DNA of 7,260 nt. Origin: an uncultured Eubacterium sp. (GTDB lineage: Bacteria; Bacillota_A; Clostridia; Lachnospirales; Lachnospiraceae). Position 1 is the stretch's first letter. Every line of letters begins with the position of its first letter. Position numbers and translations under genes: made by a program. The stretch lies in contig CAOXUF010000099.1 in assembly GCA_948560485.1 (NCBI GenBank), positions 1 to 7,260 on the forward strand. The letters run 5' to 3'. Below, piece by piece: positions 5,876-7,260 of this stretch. The notes beneath the pieces were generated by a model. The model was given only the letters and a program-made list of their open reading frames with translations, was not told the origin of the DNA and ran no database searches.

Positions 5876-6889
5876 CTAGTTAAATCCAAAGAATTTCTGT
5901 GTGATGCTATACCCAATTACAGAACACTTTCTTCCTACTTTCCCTGGTAAATTCATCGTTATTCCAAGAACAGATTTTCTGACTTTTCGGTATAACTCCG
6001 GATTACTTATCTTTAATTCATCCCATAATTTTTCTTTATCCTCTAATCGCTGTTTTGACCCTTCCAAAATAGACAATATAGAAGAAACACACATCATCAT
6101 ATCAAAATAATGTACCATTGCATCATCTGTGTTTTGATGAGATATATCTGATTTATTATATATATCCAGCATTAATCTGGTAACCCGGTACTGTTGATCC
6201 AATCTTTTAATCATAACAGATTCATGTACTGACTGATCATCTCTTCCAATAAAATATTTATATAAACAAACATCCAGATAATAAATGTTCTTTACATATG
6301 GCAATGGCTGAAATACATAAATATTATCCACATAAAAAGTATGTTTCGGAAGAACCATTCCACACTCTCTTAACACTTTCGTTCTATAAATAACAGAATG
6401 CATTAAAAGATACTGCGTTTTACCAAAATGAAGTTCGTCCCAGCCAAACATTTTCCCAACAGGCATAGCCCGCTTATATTTCATTATCTTTTTATGTTTC
6501 ACTCCCTGCTTATCATACATATAGTTAGAAATCAGCATATCGAGTCCTGCATCTTTTGCAATCATGTCTTCCAATAAGTCCAAGACCTTTGTCAGCGCCT
6601 TTTTCCCCAGACAATCATCACTGTCCAATACCTTAAAATATAGTCCTGTCGCATTTTTTATTCCTGTGTTTACAGCCTCTCCATGGCCGCCATTCTCCTG
6701 ATGTATTACTTTAACAATATCAGGAAACTTCTCCTGATACTTTCTGGCAATCTTTAATGTATCATCTGTCGAACCATCATCTACAATAATGATTTCAACT
6801 CTGTCTCCTCCATTTAATGCACTACGAATACTTTTTTCCATATATTCCTGTGAATTATAACATGGAATCGCTACTGTTAATATTTTCAT
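5876..6889 (-). CDS. Family 2 glycosyltransferase (GT-A fold)
   Basis: This 337-residue enzyme is predicted to move a sugar from a nucleotide-sugar donor to an envelope or capsule acceptor. The GT2 domain spans about residues 3-220. It has the start VAIPCYN (6-12), the nucleotide-binding VDDGSTDDT (36-44), NGGHGEAVNTG (66-76) and the metal-binding DSDD (89-92). A later FYVDNIYVF (185-193) carries Asp188, a plausible catalytic base by position. Residues 220-337 are helical and unassigned. No clear membrane segment is seen, so it is probably cytosolic or peripheral. A full AAGGAGG (6902-6896) lies 6 bases before ATG 6889. The gene overlaps the upstream CPBP gene by 35 bases, suggesting co-transcription and translational coupling. 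Donor and acceptor sugars cannot be told from sequence. Confidence 0.93.
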   Translation of the reverse strand: MKILTVAIPCYNSQEYMEKSIRSALNGGDRVEIIIVDDGSTDDTLKIARKYQEKFPDIVKVIHQENGGHGEAVNTGIKNATGLYFKVLDSDDCLGKKALTKVLDLLEDMIAKDAGLDMLISNYMYDKQGVKHKKIMKYKRAMPVGKMFGWDELHFGKTQYLLMHSVIYRTKVLRECGMVLPKHTFYVDNIYVFQPLPYVKNIYYLDVCLYKYFIGRDDQSVHESVMIKRLDQQYRVTRLMLDIYNKSDISHQNTDDAMVHYFDMMMCVSSILSILEGSKQRLEDKEKLWDELKISNPELYRKVRKSVLGITMNLPGKVGRKCSVIGYSITQKFFGFN

Positions 6890-7260
6890 CCCCTACCTCC
6901 TTCGGTTTTACTATCTTATTTATTATAATTCCCGTCATCACTGCTAATACCAAAAATGTAAACATTGAAGTGGAAATTGCTTCTAAAATATACCAGTCAG
7001 AAAACTGCTGTGTACTGATATTCTGTGTTTCGTTTATTTTTTGTGCTATATATGATATTCCGACTGATGCAATATTTACTGTCATATGCAATAATATCGG
7101 TGCAGTAATAGACTTATACTTTTCATATACAAAAACTGCTGTCAATCCAATAATAATCGCATAAGGCGCCTGAACCCAGTTACCATGAAATACCCCAAAC
7201 AATACTGCGGATAAAATTGCTGCCCATCTGATATTAACAATATCCTTCAACCTCTTATAT
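6855..7260 (-). CDS. CPBP-family (CAAX/Abi) intramembrane metalloprotease, C-terminal part
   Basis: The frame is open from the right edge to TAA 6857-6855, giving 134 complete codons; the N-terminus lies outside the window. The recognisable CPBP half contains FGVFHGN, the FxxxH motif with His at codon 7187-7185, and later APILLHMTVN, the HxxxN motif. The first motif, EExxxR, normally lies just upstream and should be beyond 7260; the preceding YKRLK fits the loop after it. Hydrophobic segments cover codons about 13-24, 32-45, 52-70 and 96-115, the last an additional C-terminal helix before a polar tail ending SSDSML. The family includes prenyl-protein (Rce1-like) and bacteriocin-immunity proteases. 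The TTG at 7250 is an internal Leu codon, not a start. The 3' end overlaps the glycosyltransferase start. Confidence 0.82.
   Translation of the reverse strand, partial: YKRLKDIVNIRWAAILSAVLFGVFHGNWVQAPYAIIIGLTAVFVYEKYKSITAPILLHMTVNIASVGISYIAQKINETQNISTQQFSDWYILEAISTSMFTFLVLAVMTGIIINKIVKPKEVGDENINSSDSML
6896..6902 (-). promoter_or_regulatory. Strong ribosome binding site of the glycosyltransferase, inside the CPBP gene
   Basis: AAGGAGG is read on the minus strand 6 bases before ATG 6889. It lies within CPBP codons Lys-Glu-Val of the KPKEVGDE tail. Ribosomes finishing CPBP pass over it before stopping at 6855, which fits translational coupling. Confidence 0.8.

Noticed and set aside
5578..6110. 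A 66-codon minus frame within the PAP2 gene and a 69-codon plus frame within the glycosyltransferase gene
   Set aside because: Both are antisense shadows of genes with recognised family motifs.
6817..7164. A 115-codon plus-strand frame opposite the CPBP and glycosyltransferase genes
   Set aside because: Its hydrophobic look comes from reading a membrane-protein gene backwards. The opposite strand has FxxxH and HxxxN motifs and a strong ribosome site.
7248..7250. TTG at 7250 as the start of the CPBP gene
   Set aside because: The frame stays open to the window edge, the first CPBP motif is still missing, and no ribosome site can be seen. It is an internal Leu codon of a partial gene.

Overview
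The window is AT-rich. Its protein families, codon use and the close match of Tex to the Lachnospiraceae form of that protein point to a Gram-positive gut anaerobe of the Clostridia, most likely Lachnospiraceae. This is inferred from family resemblance, since no rRNA or other species marker is present. No tRNA, rRNA, CRISPR array, insertion sequence or phage gene was seen.

Layout, left to right. (1) Bases 1-1633, minus strand: a secreted SGNH/GDSL-type hydrolase with an F5/8 type C (discoidin, CBM32-like) domain and a lysine-rich fibronectin-III-like tail. It runs off the left edge. (2) 1634-1902: a divergent control region with a good lysR promoter inside a near-perfect 44-bp palindrome. (3) 1903-2709, plus strand: a short LysR-type regulator. 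(4) 2686-2719: a bidirectional terminator that also encodes the end of lysR. (5) 2736-4871, minus strand: the RNA-binding transcription accessory protein Tex. (6) 4872-5104: a divergent promoter region. (7) 5105-5830, plus strand: a PAP2-family membrane phosphatase with a non-standard active-site motif. (8) 5829-5864: a second bidirectional terminator. (9) 5876-6889 and 6855-7260, minus strand: a family 2 glycosyltransferase overlapped by 35 bases by the end of a CPBP (CAAX-type) membrane protease gene that runs off the right edge.

How the genes relate. The LysR gene is transcribed away from the SGNH/discoidin gene, the classic arrangement of a LysR regulator and its target. The simplest reading is a regulated extracellular carbohydrate esterase or adhesin. 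Tex is housekeeping and is insulated by the terminator on its 3' side. The PAP2 phosphatase, glycosyltransferase and CPBP protease all fit cell-envelope work, but only the last two look co-transcribed, and their overlap suggests translational coupling. I found no clear new multi-gene system. The strongest unexplained signals are the palindrome over the lysR promoter, the shortened LysR effector domain and the PAP2 motif changes.
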